Of a DNA stretch of 64,000 bases, positions 26,657-35,877 are shown in pieces. Numbering within the stretch: position 1 is the first letter of the stretch; every line of letters begins with the position of its first letter. This DNA comes from Pseudomonas sp. UBA4194 (GTDB lineage Bacteria; Pseudomonadota; Gammaproteobacteria; Pseudomonadales; Pseudomonadaceae), in NCBI RefSeq assembly GCF_002379585.1, contig NZ_DFUE01000086.1:13682-77681 (forward strand), written 5' to 3'. The translations under genes and the position numbers were made by a program. The notes under the pieces were generated by a model. It was given only the letters and a program-made list of their open reading frames with translations, had not been told where the DNA came from and did not search any database.

Positions 26657-26892
26657 ACCTTGCCCTCGAAGAGGTCGGCGACGTCATTGTCGAGCTCATC
26701 AAAGTCTTCGGGAACCACAAGGTCAACCATGAAACCTATACGCTTTGCTTCATCGGGCAGTGGCGCATCATAAGCGACCAGTTTGGCTATTGGCTTACCT
26801 GCCTTGGCGATAACCACCACTTCACCGGCTGCCGCCTGTTCGAGCAGGCGCGACAGATTGCTCTTGGCATCGTGAATGTTGTGAATGGCCAT
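26653..26892 (-). CDS. Phd/YefM-type antitoxin
   Basis: A 79-aa protein with the Phd/YefM N-terminal DNA-binding fold (MAIHNIHDAKSNLSRLLEQA, then GEVVVIAKAGKPIAKLV) and an acidic C-terminal tail (DFDELDNDVADLFEG) that would bind the toxin. ATG at 26892 has GGAG 9 nt upstream and gives the family start; an ATG at 26907 would add five residues. It should autoregulate its own promoter. Confidence 0.88.
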   Translation of the reverse strand: MAIHNIHDAKSNLSRLLEQAAAGEVVVIAKAGKPIAKLVAYDAPLPDEAKRIGFMVDLVVPEDFDELDNDVADLFEGKV

Positions 26893-27006
26893 AAGCAGTG
26901 ACTCCATACGGGTTTGGCTGAATTCTAGCTTAGCCCGCCATGTTAGCTAATGCATTCCAGTGTTTCATTTTTAGACAGGCGTGCAAAAGCACTGTGTTTC
27001 CGAACT

Positions 27007-28044
27007 TCAGGTGCTCTCTCGCGGCATCAGCTCGCACGTCAGCATGTTCTGAGGCGGCGCTTCGCCGGCCAGCACGCCCAGGCTTTGCAGCACCCGGGTG
27101 GCCGCCAGCACGCCGATCTCCAGCGCCGGGGGCTTGATGGTGGTCAGGCTCGGCATGAGCATTTCGGCGAAGGGATAGTCACCGAAACCCATCACCGCGC
27201 AATCCTGGGGGATGCGCAGCCCGGCGCGCTGGGCGGCGAGCAGGCCGCCGGCGGCGAGGTTGTCGTTGGCGAAGATGATCGCATCCGGGCGCAACGGGCG
27301 AGCCATCAGGGCATGCATGGCCTGCTTGCCGGCCTCGAACGGCGCCAGCGCGGCATCGGGTGCAAATACCTGAGCGGCCAAGCCCAGTTCGCTCAATGTG
27401 GCGGCGTAGCCGTCTCGACGTTCCAGGGCGCTGAAGTCGCCCGCAGCGCTGTTCTGCACGAACGCGATTCGCCGATAGCCCAAGCCGTGAAGGTAGCGGG
27501 CGGCACTGACGCCCACCTGAAAATGCGAAAAGCCGACTTGCATCGGCGCGCGCTCGGGCTGGTAATCCCAGGTCTCCACCAGTGGTATATCCGCCTCGGC
27601 GAGCATTTTCTCGGTACCCGCGCTATGGAAGCGGCTGGTCAGCACCAGCGCCGCCGGGGACCAGCCGAGAAACGCGCGCACAGCACTTTCTTCCTGCTCG
27701 GCGCTGAAGTAGCTGGAGGCCAGCAGCAGTTGGTACCCATGGCGACTCAAGGTGTCGCTGAATCCCTGAATGGTATTGGCGAAGATCGGTCCGGAGATAT
27801 TCGGTATGACCATGCCGACAATTTTGCCCCGCGCCGACGCCAACCCGCCAGCGACCAGGTTCGGCACATAGCCCAACTCGCTCACTGCCAGGGCAATGCG
27901 CCGCTGGTGCTCGGCCGAAACCAGGTCGGGACGGTTGAAATAGCGCGATACCGTCATGGCCGACACGCCCGCATGGGCCGCTACGCGGGTAAGCGTGACG
28001 CGGCCTGCGCCACGGCGTTTACGGGGGGTCTTGGATTCGGTCAC
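27007..28044 (-). CDS. LacI-family transcriptional regulator
   Basis: A 345-aa regulator with an N-terminal helix-turn-helix and hinge (about residues 16-70: VTLTRVAAHAGVSAMTVSRY, then GYVPNLVAGGLASAR) and a periplasmic-binding-protein-like sensor domain, in the subgroup of GntR (gluconate) repressors. The start is taken as GTG at 28044, 7 nt after AGAGG; reading further upstream crosses the operator region. It is divergent from the TonB-receptor gene across 180 nt holding the palindrome GTTAGCGCTAAC, so it probably controls that receptor and the three genes behind it. The ligand is unknown. Confidence 0.88.
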   Translation of the reverse strand: MTESKTPRKRRGAGRVTLTRVAAHAGVSAMTVSRYFNRPDLVSAEHQRRIALAVSELGYVPNLVAGGLASARGKIVGMVIPNISGPIFANTIQGFSDTLSRHGYQLLLASSYFSAEQEESAVRAFLGWSPAALVLTSRFHSAGTEKMLAEADIPLVETWDYQPERAPMQVGFSHFQVGVSAARYLHGLGYRRIAFVQNSAAGDFSALERRDGYAATLSELGLAAQVFAPDAALAPFEAGKQAMHALMARPLRPDAIIFANDNLAAGGLLAAQRAGLRIPQDCAVMGFGDYPFAEMLMPSLTTIKPPALEIGVLAATRVLQSLGVLAGEAPPQNMLTCELMPREST

Positions 28045-28129
28045 CCGACGGCCTCTAATAACCAGAAAATATAAAGAGTAGAAATTACGGTATTTGACCG
28101 CATAACCGGCGATCTTCACTATTGGCCAT

Positions 28130-28141
28130 GTTAGCGCTAAC
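28130..28141. promoter_or_regulatory. Candidate LacI-type operator
   Basis: GTTAGCGCTAAC is a perfect 12-bp palindrome with a central CG pair, as in LacI/GalR-family operators. It lies midway in the divergent gap, 86 nt from the regulator start and 84 nt from the receptor start, so one site could control both. Confidence 0.65.
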
Positions 28142-28224
28142 CAAATCATCTGTCTGCTACTCGCTCGAGCGAATGCTGCGCTGATCCAAAACAACATTCA
28201 GCCCACGTTCGAGCGACCGCCGCC

Positions 28225-30438
28225 ATGCAACAGCGTCAACCTTTCGCGATCACGACTTCAGTATTGTCCCAGGCCATCGCCGCCGCCCTGGCATTGGCCG
28301 CGACGCCTGCCTTCGCCGCCCAGAACGACGGCGAATCCGTCAGCCTGCAGGCGGTGACCGTCACCGCCACCCGCCGCGCCGAGTCGCTGCAGAAGGTACC
28401 AGTGGCCGTATCGGTGGTCGATGGCGAGCAGTTGGAACGGGACAACCGCAACGGCGTGGCGAGTATCGTGCAACAGGTGCCCAGCCTTAACTTCCGCACC
28501 GGTGCCTCGAACAAGGACACGTCGCTGTTCATTCGCGGCGTGGGCACCATCTCCACGTCGCCGGGTGTCGAGCCCACCGTGGCCACGGTCATCGATGGCG
28601 TGGTGTACGGCCGTCCCGGTCAGGCCACCCTGGACCTGTTGGACCTGGAACGCATCGAAGTGCTGCGCGGGCCCCAAGGCACGCTGTTCGGCAAGAACGC
28701 CTCGGCTGGCGTGCTGAACATCGTCACCAAGGCGCCTACCGAAGAGACTCACGGCTACATCGATCAGTCGTACTACAGCGGCAACGAAAGCCGCACTCGC
28801 TTCGGTATCGGCGGCAGCCTGATTCCGGACACCCTCAAGGGCTCGCTCACCACGTTGTTCGGCAGCTATGACGGCAACGTCGACAACCGCGCCAATGGCC
28901 ATGAGGTCAACGGCTACAACCGCAAGGGCATCCGCGGCAAGCTGGTGTTCACCCCCAGCGACGACCTGACCCTGACCCTTGCCGCCGACTACATGCAAAG
29001 CCACGACGACGCCCCCAACGGCGTGGTCAGCAAGGCCCTGACCCCCGGCTTCGCAAGTGCCCTGGCGCCGGTAGACGCCAGCAATCACAGCCGCAACATC
29101 GTCAGCGACTACCGCAGCCATGTCGAGGACATCAACAAGGGCCTGTCGGCACAGTTGGACTGGAACCTGGGCGACTACACGCTGACTTCCATCACCGCCT
29201 GGCGCGGCTGGGACAACACCCAATGGCAGGACGGCGACCGCCTGGCGACCGTCAGCACCGCATTCCCCGGTACCGAAGACAAAGGTGACCTGAGCTATGA
29301 CCAGTATTCCCAGGAGCTGCGTCTGGCCTCGCCCAAAGGCGAGTTCGTCGAGTACGTGGGCGGCCTGTTCTACATGCATGGCAAGGATGAGGAGACCTAC
29401 CGCCGCTCCCTGGTGACACCGACCGGCGTACAACGCGGCGTGGCCGATTACAGCACCACCAGCGACAGTTACTCGGTGTTCGGTGAAACCACCTTGAACT
29501 TCACTTCCCGGCTGCGTGGCATCGCGGGCCTGCGCTGGACCCATGACGACCTGGAGTACGACCACCGCCGGGCCTCGACCTCGGCCACCACGGTCAGTGG
29601 CATCCAACCGGCCACCCGCAGTTCAGGCTCGGTGGATGAGGATGGCTGGTCCGGGCGGCTGGGGGTGCAGTACGACCTCAGCGACGACGTCATGGCCTAC
29701 GTGACCTATTCGCGCGGCTACAAGGGCCCGGCCTACAACGTGTTCTTCAACATGCAGCCGCGCGACACCGATGCCCTCAAGCCGGAAACCTCCAACACTT
29801 GGGAAGCAGGCATCAAGGCCAGTGCGTGGGACAATCGCCTGACCACCAACCTGGCGGTGTTCCACAGCGATTACGACAACTATCAGGCCAACTTCTTCGA
29901 CACCGTGGCCGGTCAAGTGGTCACCCGCCTGATCAACGCCGGCAGCGTCAGCACCGAAGGTGTCGAACTGGACTACGCCCTGCAGGCCACACCGAACCTC
30001 AAACTGTCCGGCGCTCTGGCCTACACCAAGGCGCGCATCGACCAGTTCAGTTGCCCGGCCGGCGCGGCGGCGTCGTGCAACGTCGACGGCAAGACCCTGC
30101 CCTACAGCCCCGACTGGAAAAGCTACGTGCGCGCCGACTACAGCATTCCCCTGGCCAATGGCCTGGACGTGGAGCTGGGGACCGATTACAGCTGGCAGAG
30201 CGAAGTGCAGTACGACATCAGCCAGAATCCGGACACCCGGCAGGGTGCCTACGGCATCTGGAATGCCAGCATCGCCCTGGCCGACTACAACAACGGCTGG
30301 CGTGTCGCGCTGCTGGGCAAGAACCTGGCCGACAAGTCGTACTCGCCAATGCTGGCCAGCGGCAGCGGCTACATCTACCGCGCCGTGCCTCGTGACGACG
30401 AGCGCTATTTCGGCGTGCAACTGCGCAAGGATTTCTGA
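28225..30438 (+). CDS. TonB-dependent outer-membrane receptor
   Basis: A 737-aa receptor with a signal peptide ending near AATPAFAAQ, a plug domain (about residues 45-160: VTVTATRRAESLQKVPVAVS, LRGPQGTLFGKNASAGVLNI) and a C-terminal beta-barrel ending in aromatic YFGVQLRKDF. The plug lacks the extra N-terminal signalling domain. It begins a run with a flavin monooxygenase (1 nt gap), an aldo-keto reductase and an SsuA-like binding protein, suggesting that it imports an organic substrate instead of a siderophore. The LacI palindrome upstream is the likely control point. Confidence 0.9.
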   Translation: MQQRQPFAITTSVLSQAIAAALALAATPAFAAQNDGESVSLQAVTVTATRRAESLQKVPVAVSVVDGEQLERDNRNGVASIVQQVPSLNFRTGASNKDTSLFIRGVGTISTSPGVEPTVATVIDGVVYGRPGQATLDLLDLERIEVLRGPQGTLFGKNASAGVLNIVTKAPTEETHGYIDQSYYSGNESRTRFGIGGSLIPDTLKGSLTTLFGSYDGNVDNRANGHEVNGYNRKGIRGKLVFTPSDDLTLTLAADYMQSHDDAPNGVVSKALTPGFASALAPVDASNHSRNIVSDYRSHVEDINKGLSAQLDWNLGDYTLTSITAWRGWDNTQWQDGDRLATVSTAFPGTEDKGDLSYDQYSQELRLASPKGEFVEYVGGLFYMHGKDEETYRRSLVTPTGVQRGVADYSTTSDSYSVFGETTLNFTSRLRGIAGLRWTHDDLEYDHRRASTSATTVSGIQPATRSSGSVDEDGWSGRLGVQYDLSDDVMAYVTYSRGYKGPAYNVFFNMQPRDTDALKPETSNTWEAGIKASAWDNRLTTNLAVFHSDYDNYQANFFDTVAGQVVTRLINAGSVSTEGVELDYALQATPNLKLSGALAYTKARIDQFSCPAGAAASCNVDGKTLPYSPDWKSYVRADYSIPLANGLDVELGTDYSWQSEVQYDISQNPDTRQGAYGIWNASIALADYNNGWRVALLGKNLADKSYSPMLASGSGYIYRAVPRDDERYFGVQLRKDF

Positions 30439-30439
30439 C

Positions 30440-31756
30440 ATGAGTGGCAGACAGATGAAACTGGGTGCCTTTCTGATGGCCACCGGGCACCACGTCGCTG
30501 CCTGGCGACATCCCCAGGTGCCGGCGAATGCCGGGCTCGACTTCCGGCATTACCGGCACCTGGCCGAGGTGGCCGAAGCGGCCTGCTTCGACACCCTGTT
30601 TCTGGCCGACAGCGTCGCGGCAGCCACCGGCGACAGCGCCAGCCAGATGGCTCGCTCGGATCACTTCGAGCCTTTGACCCTGCTCTCGGCATTGAGCGTG
30701 GTCACCGAACGCATCGGCCTGATCAGCACCGTCACCACCAGCTACAACGAGCCCTACCACGTAGCACGCAAGTTTGCCTCGCTGGATCATCTGTCCGGCG
30801 GCCGCGCCGGTTGGAACCTGGTGACCTCCGATGCCGCCGCCGAAGCCGGCAACTTCGGCCGCGACGAACACATCGGCCACGCCGAGCGTTACAGCCGGGC
30901 GCGAGAATTCCATCAGGTGGTCACTGGCCTGTGGGACAGCTGGAGCGCCGAGGCCTTCGTCCGCGACAAGGCCAGCGGCCAATACTACGATCCGGCCGGT
31001 CGCCATGAACTGAACCATGTCGGCGAGCATTTCAAGGTCAAGGGGCCGCTCAACGTCGCCCGCTCGCCCCAGGGTCGGCCGGTAGTGGTGCAGGCCGGCT
31101 CCTCGGACGCCGGCCGCGAGCTGGCCGCGCGCACCGCCGATGTGATTTTTACCGCACAGCCTTCGCTGTCCGCCGCGCAAGCGTTCTACGCCGACCTCAA
31201 GAGCCGTGCCGCCACCTTCGGCCGCACCGCCGATGAACTGAAGATCATGCCAGGGGTGTTCGTCGTGGTCGGCGAAACCGAGGCACTGGCTCACGCCAAA
31301 TTCGAAGAATTCCAGGACCTGGTGCAGCCTGAAGTCGCAGTGGCCCTGCTGGGCCGCATGCTGGGCAACTTCGACCTGTCCGGCTACCCGCTGGACGGAC
31401 CGCTGCCCGAGCTGCCCCTGACCGACAGCGGCCAGCGCAGCCGTCAGCAATTGCTCAGCGAGCTGGCCCAGCGCGAGCACCTCAACCTGGCGCAACTGGG
31501 CCGGCGCATCGCTGGCGGCCGCGGGCATTTCAACCTGATCGGCACGCCGGCACAGATCGCCGATCAATTGCAGCTATGGTTTCACAGCGATGCCGCGGAC
31601 GGCTTCAACGTGCTGGTGCCGCACCTGCCCGGCGGACTCGAGGATTTCGCCCAGCAGGTGGTGCCCGAGCTGCAACGTCGCGGCCTGTTCCGTACCGCAT
31701 ACACAGGCACCACGTTGCGCGAGCATCTGGGCCTGCCCGACATCACCGCGCGCTGA
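30440..31756 (+). CDS. FMN-dependent monooxygenase of the NtaA/SnaA/DszA (LLM) family
   Basis: A 438-aa bacterial luciferase-like flavoprotein. Family blocks include MKLGAFLMATGHHVAAWRHP at the N-terminus, TLFLADSVA, RIGLISTVTTSYNEPYHVAR, HLSGGRAGWNLVTS and PVVVQAGSSDAGRELAA. Members use reduced FMN and oxygen to cleave C-S or C-N bonds of sulfones, nitrilotriacetate or similar compounds. The ATG follows the receptor stop by 1 nt, so a shared transcript is nearly certain. No flavin reductase gene is adjacent, so FMNH2 must come from elsewhere. Confidence 0.9.
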   Translation: MSGRQMKLGAFLMATGHHVAAWRHPQVPANAGLDFRHYRHLAEVAEAACFDTLFLADSVAAATGDSASQMARSDHFEPLTLLSALSVVTERIGLISTVTTSYNEPYHVARKFASLDHLSGGRAGWNLVTSDAAAEAGNFGRDEHIGHAERYSRAREFHQVVTGLWDSWSAEAFVRDKASGQYYDPAGRHELNHVGEHFKVKGPLNVARSPQGRPVVVQAGSSDAGRELAARTADVIFTAQPSLSAAQAFYADLKSRAATFGRTADELKIMPGVFVVVGETEALAHAKFEEFQDLVQPEVAVALLGRMLGNFDLSGYPLDGPLPELPLTDSGQRSRQQLLSELAQREHLNLAQLGRRIAGGRGHFNLIGTPAQIADQLQLWFHSDAADGFNVLVPHLPGGLEDFAQQVVPELQRRGLFRTAYTGTTLREHLGLPDITAR

Positions 31757-31792
31757 TTCCGGCGCTGTTTCACACTGCATGACGAGGCTTTC

Positions 31793-32830
31793 ATGACCTA
31801 CATCGCTGCCGAAAACCGCTACCAGAGCCTGCCCTACCGCCGCGTCGGCCGCAGTGGCCTGGTATTGCCCGCGCTGTCCCTGGGGCTGTGGCACAACTTT
31901 GGCGACAGCACCCCCATCGACACGCAGCGCAGCCTGCTGCGCACCGCCTTCGACCTGGGCATCAATCACTTCGACCTGGCCAATAACTACGGGCCGCCCT
32001 ATGGCAGTGCCGAGACCCATTTCGGCCGCCTGCTGCGCGAAGACTTCAAGCACTACCGCGACGAACTGATCATTTCCAGCAAGGCCGGGTGGGACATGTG
32101 GCCAGGCCCTTACGGTCAAGGTGGCGGCTCGCGCAAATACATCCTGGCCAGCCTGGACCAAAGCCTGCAACGCCTGGGCCTGGACTATGTGGATATCTTC
32201 TATTCGCACCGCTTCGACCCCGATACGCCGCTGGAGGAAACGGCCAGCGCCCTGGCCACCGCGGTGCAACAGGGCAAGGCCCTGTATATCGGAATTTCCT
32301 CGTACTCCGGGGTCAAGACCCAGGAGATCGCCGCGCTGCTCAAGGAGTGGAAAGTGCCGCTGCTGATCCACCAGCCGGCCTACAACCTGCTCAATCGCTG
32401 GGTGGAAAAGGACCTGTTGCAGGTCACCGACGCGCTGGGTACCGGTGTCATCGCCTTCACCCCTCTGGCCCAGGGTCTGCTGACTGACAAATACCTGCAA
32501 GGTGTACCCGCTGACGCGCGGGTCAATCGCCCGGGCGGCGGCTCGTTGCTGCCCAGCCATCTGAGCGAGGCCAACCTCGCCCACGTGCGTGCGCTCGACG
32601 AAATCGCCAAACGCCGCGGTCAGAGCCTGGCGCAGCTGGCACTGGCCTGGACCCTGCGCGATCCCCGCGTGACCAGCGCCTTGATCGGCGCCAGCCGCCC
32701 CGAGCAAATCATCGAGAACGTTGCCGCGTTGGATAACCTGACATTCAGTGCCGAGGAACTGGCCGAGATCGATCGGTATGCAGTGGAAGGCGGCATCAAC
32801 CTCTGGGAAAAGCCCTCCACGGCGCAATAA
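31793..32830 (+). CDS. Aldo/keto reductase (YghZ-like)
   Basis: A 345-aa NADPH-dependent aldo-keto reductase with (beta/alpha)8 fold. The catalytic tetrad appears in HFDLANNYGPPYGS (Asp, Tyr), ISSKAGW (Lys) and FYSHRFDPDTPLEE (His). The sequence is closest in form to YghZ/L-glyceraldehyde-3-phosphate reductase. In this context it may reduce an aldehyde released by the upstream monooxygenase. It starts 36 nt after that gene. Confidence 0.9.
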   Translation: MTYIAAENRYQSLPYRRVGRSGLVLPALSLGLWHNFGDSTPIDTQRSLLRTAFDLGINHFDLANNYGPPYGSAETHFGRLLREDFKHYRDELIISSKAGWDMWPGPYGQGGGSRKYILASLDQSLQRLGLDYVDIFYSHRFDPDTPLEETASALATAVQQGKALYIGISSYSGVKTQEIAALLKEWKVPLLIHQPAYNLLNRWVEKDLLQVTDALGTGVIAFTPLAQGLLTDKYLQGVPADARVNRPGGGSLLPSHLSEANLAHVRALDEIAKRRGQSLAQLALAWTLRDPRVTSALIGASRPEQIIENVAALDNLTFSAEELAEIDRYAVEGGINLWEKPSTAQ

Positions 32831-32841
32831 GGGACGACCAC

Positions 32842-33765
32842 ATGAACACTATCGCTCGCCTGTGCGCGGCGCTGGCGCTGCTGGCGGCCACTGCAGCGGC
32901 CTGGGCTGACCCCGCCGACGTACGCATCGGTTATCAGAAAGGCTCGATCGCCCTGGTGCTGGCCAAGCAGCACGGCTTGCTGGAGAAACGCTTCGCTCAC
33001 ACCCACGTGCAGTGGATCGAATTTCCCGCCGGGCCGCAGATGCTCGAAGCCCTGAACATCGGCAGCCTGGACGTGGCCTCTACCGGCGACATTCCGCCGC
33101 TGTTCGCCCAGGCCGCTGGGGCCGACCTGGTGTACGTCGGCGCGGAACCGGCCAAGCCCCAGGCCGAGACGTTGTTGGTCAAGGGCAGCAGCGGCATCGC
33201 CGAGGTCGTGGATCTGAAGGGCAAGAAGGTTGCCTTCCAGAAAGGCTCCAGCGCCCACAACCTGATCCTGCGGGCCTTGAACAAGGCTGGCTTGAACTAT
33301 CGGGATATCCAGCCGGTGTACCTGAGCCCGGCCGATGCCCGGGCGGCGTTCGAGCAAGGCAGCGTCGACGCCTGGGCGATCTGGGAACCCTATTCGTCAT
33401 TGGCCCTGAGCGATGGCCAGGCACGCTTGCTGGCCGATGGCACAGGCCTGGGGCTCGGCGGTCCCGTCTATACCGCGCGACGCGAATTCGCCAAGGCCAA
33501 TGGCGAGTTTATCCACAGCCTGCTGGCGGAGCTGAGCGCAGCCGAGGCGCTGACTCGCAGTGAGCCCGAGCAGAGTATCGACCTGCTGGCCCAGTCCATG
33601 GGCCTGCCACGGGCGGTGGTGGCACGCTATGTGGATAACCGTCCGCCGTCACCGGTGCTGCCTGTGGACAACACCGTCATCCAGGCGCAGCAGGCCACTG
33701 CTGACCTGTTCTACGCCAACAAGCTGCTGCCCAAGGCGCTGGACATTGGTGAAGTGGCCCGCTGA
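32842..33765 (+). CDS. SsuA-like ABC transporter substrate-binding protein
   Basis: A 307-aa periplasmic binding protein with signal peptide MNTIARLCAALALLAATAAAWA and NMT1/SsuA-type features: VRIGYQKGSIALVLAKQHGL, VASTGDIPPLFAQAAGADLVY and SVDAWAIWEPYSSLA. The family binds aliphatic sulfonates, taurine or related compounds. No permease or ATPase gene is next to it, so it is an orphan that would have to use an ABC transporter encoded elsewhere. Last gene of the receptor cluster, 11 nt after the reductase. Confidence 0.88.
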   Translation: MNTIARLCAALALLAATAAAWADPADVRIGYQKGSIALVLAKQHGLLEKRFAHTHVQWIEFPAGPQMLEALNIGSLDVASTGDIPPLFAQAAGADLVYVGAEPAKPQAETLLVKGSSGIAEVVDLKGKKVAFQKGSSAHNLILRALNKAGLNYRDIQPVYLSPADARAAFEQGSVDAWAIWEPYSSLALSDGQARLLADGTGLGLGGPVYTARREFAKANGEFIHSLLAELSAAEALTRSEPEQSIDLLAQSMGLPRAVVARYVDNRPPSPVLPVDNTVIQAQQATADLFYANKLLPKALDIGEVAR

Positions 33766-33899
33766 CGCGGGGCCGTGACACAACGCCCACATGACGGCCG
33801 ACAATGAAAATGCGCGGTTTGAACGACTGCGCAACCTTTTTGCAATCGGATCGTCACAATCCCTCCTTAAGGTACTCGCTGACCTGAAGGGAGATCATC

Positions 33900-35801
33900 A
33901 TGAGCCTATTAGAAGAACACCAAGCCACCGACCTTGAAAAGATCACCGGGCTGAGCCGTCGCCGCTTCATCGGCGCTGGCGCCCTGTGCAGCGCGGCCCT
34001 GTTTCTGGGCGGCAACCTGCTGACCCGCAGCGCCCTGGCCGCCAGCGTCAGCGCTGGCAACAGCACGCTGCTGGGCTTTGCCAGTATCGCCGCAGCCACC
34101 GCCGACGACATCAGCCTGCCGCCTGGCTACAAAGCCAGCGTACTGATCAGCTGGGGCCAGCCGCTGCAGGCCGGTGGCCCGGCCTTCGACCCCAGCGGCA
34201 ACGGCAGCGCCGAAGACCAGGAAGTGCAGTTCGGTGACAACAACGACGGCATGAGCCTGTTCCCCTTCCCCAATGATGCCAACCGCGCATTGCTGGCGAT
34301 CAACAACGAATACACCAACTACCGCTACCTGTACGCCCATGGCGGCGCGCCGAAGTCTGCCGCCGAGGTGCACAAGGCCCTGGCCTGCGAAGGTTTGTCG
34401 GTGATCGAGATCCAGCGCAAGAGCGGCCACTGGCACTTCGTCCAGGGCTCGCAGTACAACCGCCGTGTGCACGGCAACACGCCGATTCGGGTCAGCGGCC
34501 CAGCCGCCGGCGATGCCCTGCTCAAGACCGCCGCCGACATCACCGGCAAGCTGGTCCATGGCACGTTCCAGAACTGCGCCAACGGCAAGACTCCGTGGGG
34601 CACCTACCTGACGTGCGAAGAGAACTTCACCGACTGCTTCGGCAGCACCGATGCCAACCTGGCGTTCACCCCGGCGCAGAAGCGCTACGGTGTGGTGGCA
34701 GCGAGCAAGGAGATCGACTGGCACCCCCACGATCCGCGCTTCGACATGGCCAAGACGCCCAATGAATTGAACCGCCACGGCTGGGTGGTCGAAGTCGATC
34801 CGTTCGACCCTACTGCCATGCCCGTCAAGCGCACCGCGCTGGGCCGTTTCAAGCACGAGAACGCGGCCCTGGCCGAAACCAGGGATGGCCATGCCGTGGT
34901 GTACATGGGCGACGACGAGCGCGGCGAGTTCATCTACAAGTTCATCAGCCGTGACCGTATCGACCACCACAACCCCAAGGCCAACCGCGACTTGCTCGAC
35001 CACGGCACCCTGTATGTGGCCCGTTTCGACAACGGCGACGGCGATACCGACCATCCCAAGGGCCGCGGCCAGTGGCTGGAACTGACCCACGGCAAACATG
35101 GCCTGGACGCCAGCAACGGCTTCGCCAGTCAGGCGGAAGTGCTGATTCACGCACGCCTGGCAGCCACCGCCATGCAAGCCACGCGCATGGACCGCCCCGA
35201 GTGGATCGTGGTCAGCCCCAAAGACGGCCAGGTGTATTGCACCCTCACCAACAACGTCAAACGCGGCGATGACGGTCAGCCGGTCGGCGGCCCCAACCCC
35301 CGCGAGAAGAATGTCTACGGGCAGATCCTGCGTTGGCGCGAAGCGGGTGACGAGCACGGCGCCATGACATTCGAGTGGGACCTGTTCCTGGTCGCCGGCA
35401 ACCCCAGCGTTCACCCCGGCCAGGCCAAGGGCGGCTCGTCCAACATCAATCCGCAGAACATGTTCAACAGCCCGGATGGCCTGGCCTTCGACGACGCCGG
35501 TCGACTGTGGGTGCAGACCGACGGCGACACCACCAACAAGGGTGACTTCGCCGGCATGGGCAACAACCAGATGCTCTGCGCCGACCCTGCTACCGGTGAG
35601 ATCCGCCGCTTCATGGTCGGCCCGGTCGGCTGCGAAGTGACCGGGGTGAGTTTCGCACCTGATCAACGCACCCTGTTCATCGGCATCCAGCATCCCGGTG
35701 AAGCCGGCGGTTCGACCTTCCCCGAGCACCTGCCGAACGGCAAGCCACGCTCGTCGGTGATTGCCATCAGCCGTGAAGACGGTGGGGTGATCGGCGCCTG
35801 A
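33900..35801 (+). CDS. phoX: PhoX family alkaline phosphatase, Tat-exported
   Basis: A 633-aa protein of the PhoX/DUF839 family, which hydrolyses phosphomonoesters in the periplasm or outside, using calcium and iron cofactors. The N-terminus carries a twin-arginine signal (LSRRRFIGAGALCSAALFLGG, Arg20-Arg22), as expected for a cofactor-loaded enzyme. Family blocks include GTYLTCEENFTDCF, YMGDDERGEFIYKF and QNMFNSPDGLAFDDAGRLWV. AAGGGAG lies before the ATG. Probably phosphate-regulated, but no convincing Pho box was found in the 134-nt upstream gap. Confidence 0.9.
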   Translation: MSLLEEHQATDLEKITGLSRRRFIGAGALCSAALFLGGNLLTRSALAASVSAGNSTLLGFASIAAATADDISLPPGYKASVLISWGQPLQAGGPAFDPSGNGSAEDQEVQFGDNNDGMSLFPFPNDANRALLAINNEYTNYRYLYAHGGAPKSAAEVHKALACEGLSVIEIQRKSGHWHFVQGSQYNRRVHGNTPIRVSGPAAGDALLKTAADITGKLVHGTFQNCANGKTPWGTYLTCEENFTDCFGSTDANLAFTPAQKRYGVVAASKEIDWHPHDPRFDMAKTPNELNRHGWVVEVDPFDPTAMPVKRTALGRFKHENAALAETRDGHAVVYMGDDERGEFIYKFISRDRIDHHNPKANRDLLDHGTLYVARFDNGDGDTDHPKGRGQWLELTHGKHGLDASNGFASQAEVLIHARLAATAMQATRMDRPEWIVVSPKDGQVYCTLTNNVKRGDDGQPVGGPNPREKNVYGQILRWREAGDEHGAMTFEWDLFLVAGNPSVHPGQAKGGSSNINPQNMFNSPDGLAFDDAGRLWVQTDGDTTNKGDFAGMGNNQMLCADPATGEIRRFMVGPVGCEVTGVSFAPDQRTLFIGIQHPGEAGGSTFPEHLPNGKPRSSVIAISREDGGVIGA

Positions 35802-35877
35802 TTCGGCGCCCATTGTCGCTGCGTCTGCGCTACCATGGGTGGCCGGACGCGGCAGCCTGCCGCGCGCAGGAGTTCGC

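Noticed and set aside
29960..30439. Upstream extension of the monooxygenase reading frame into the TonB receptor gene
   Set aside because: The frame is open only because of composition; the family start is the ATG at 30440 and the receptor is coding in another frame.
33766..33899. Pho box upstream of phoX
   Set aside because: Only weak partial matches to CTGTCAT direct repeats at 11-nt spacing; none better than chance.
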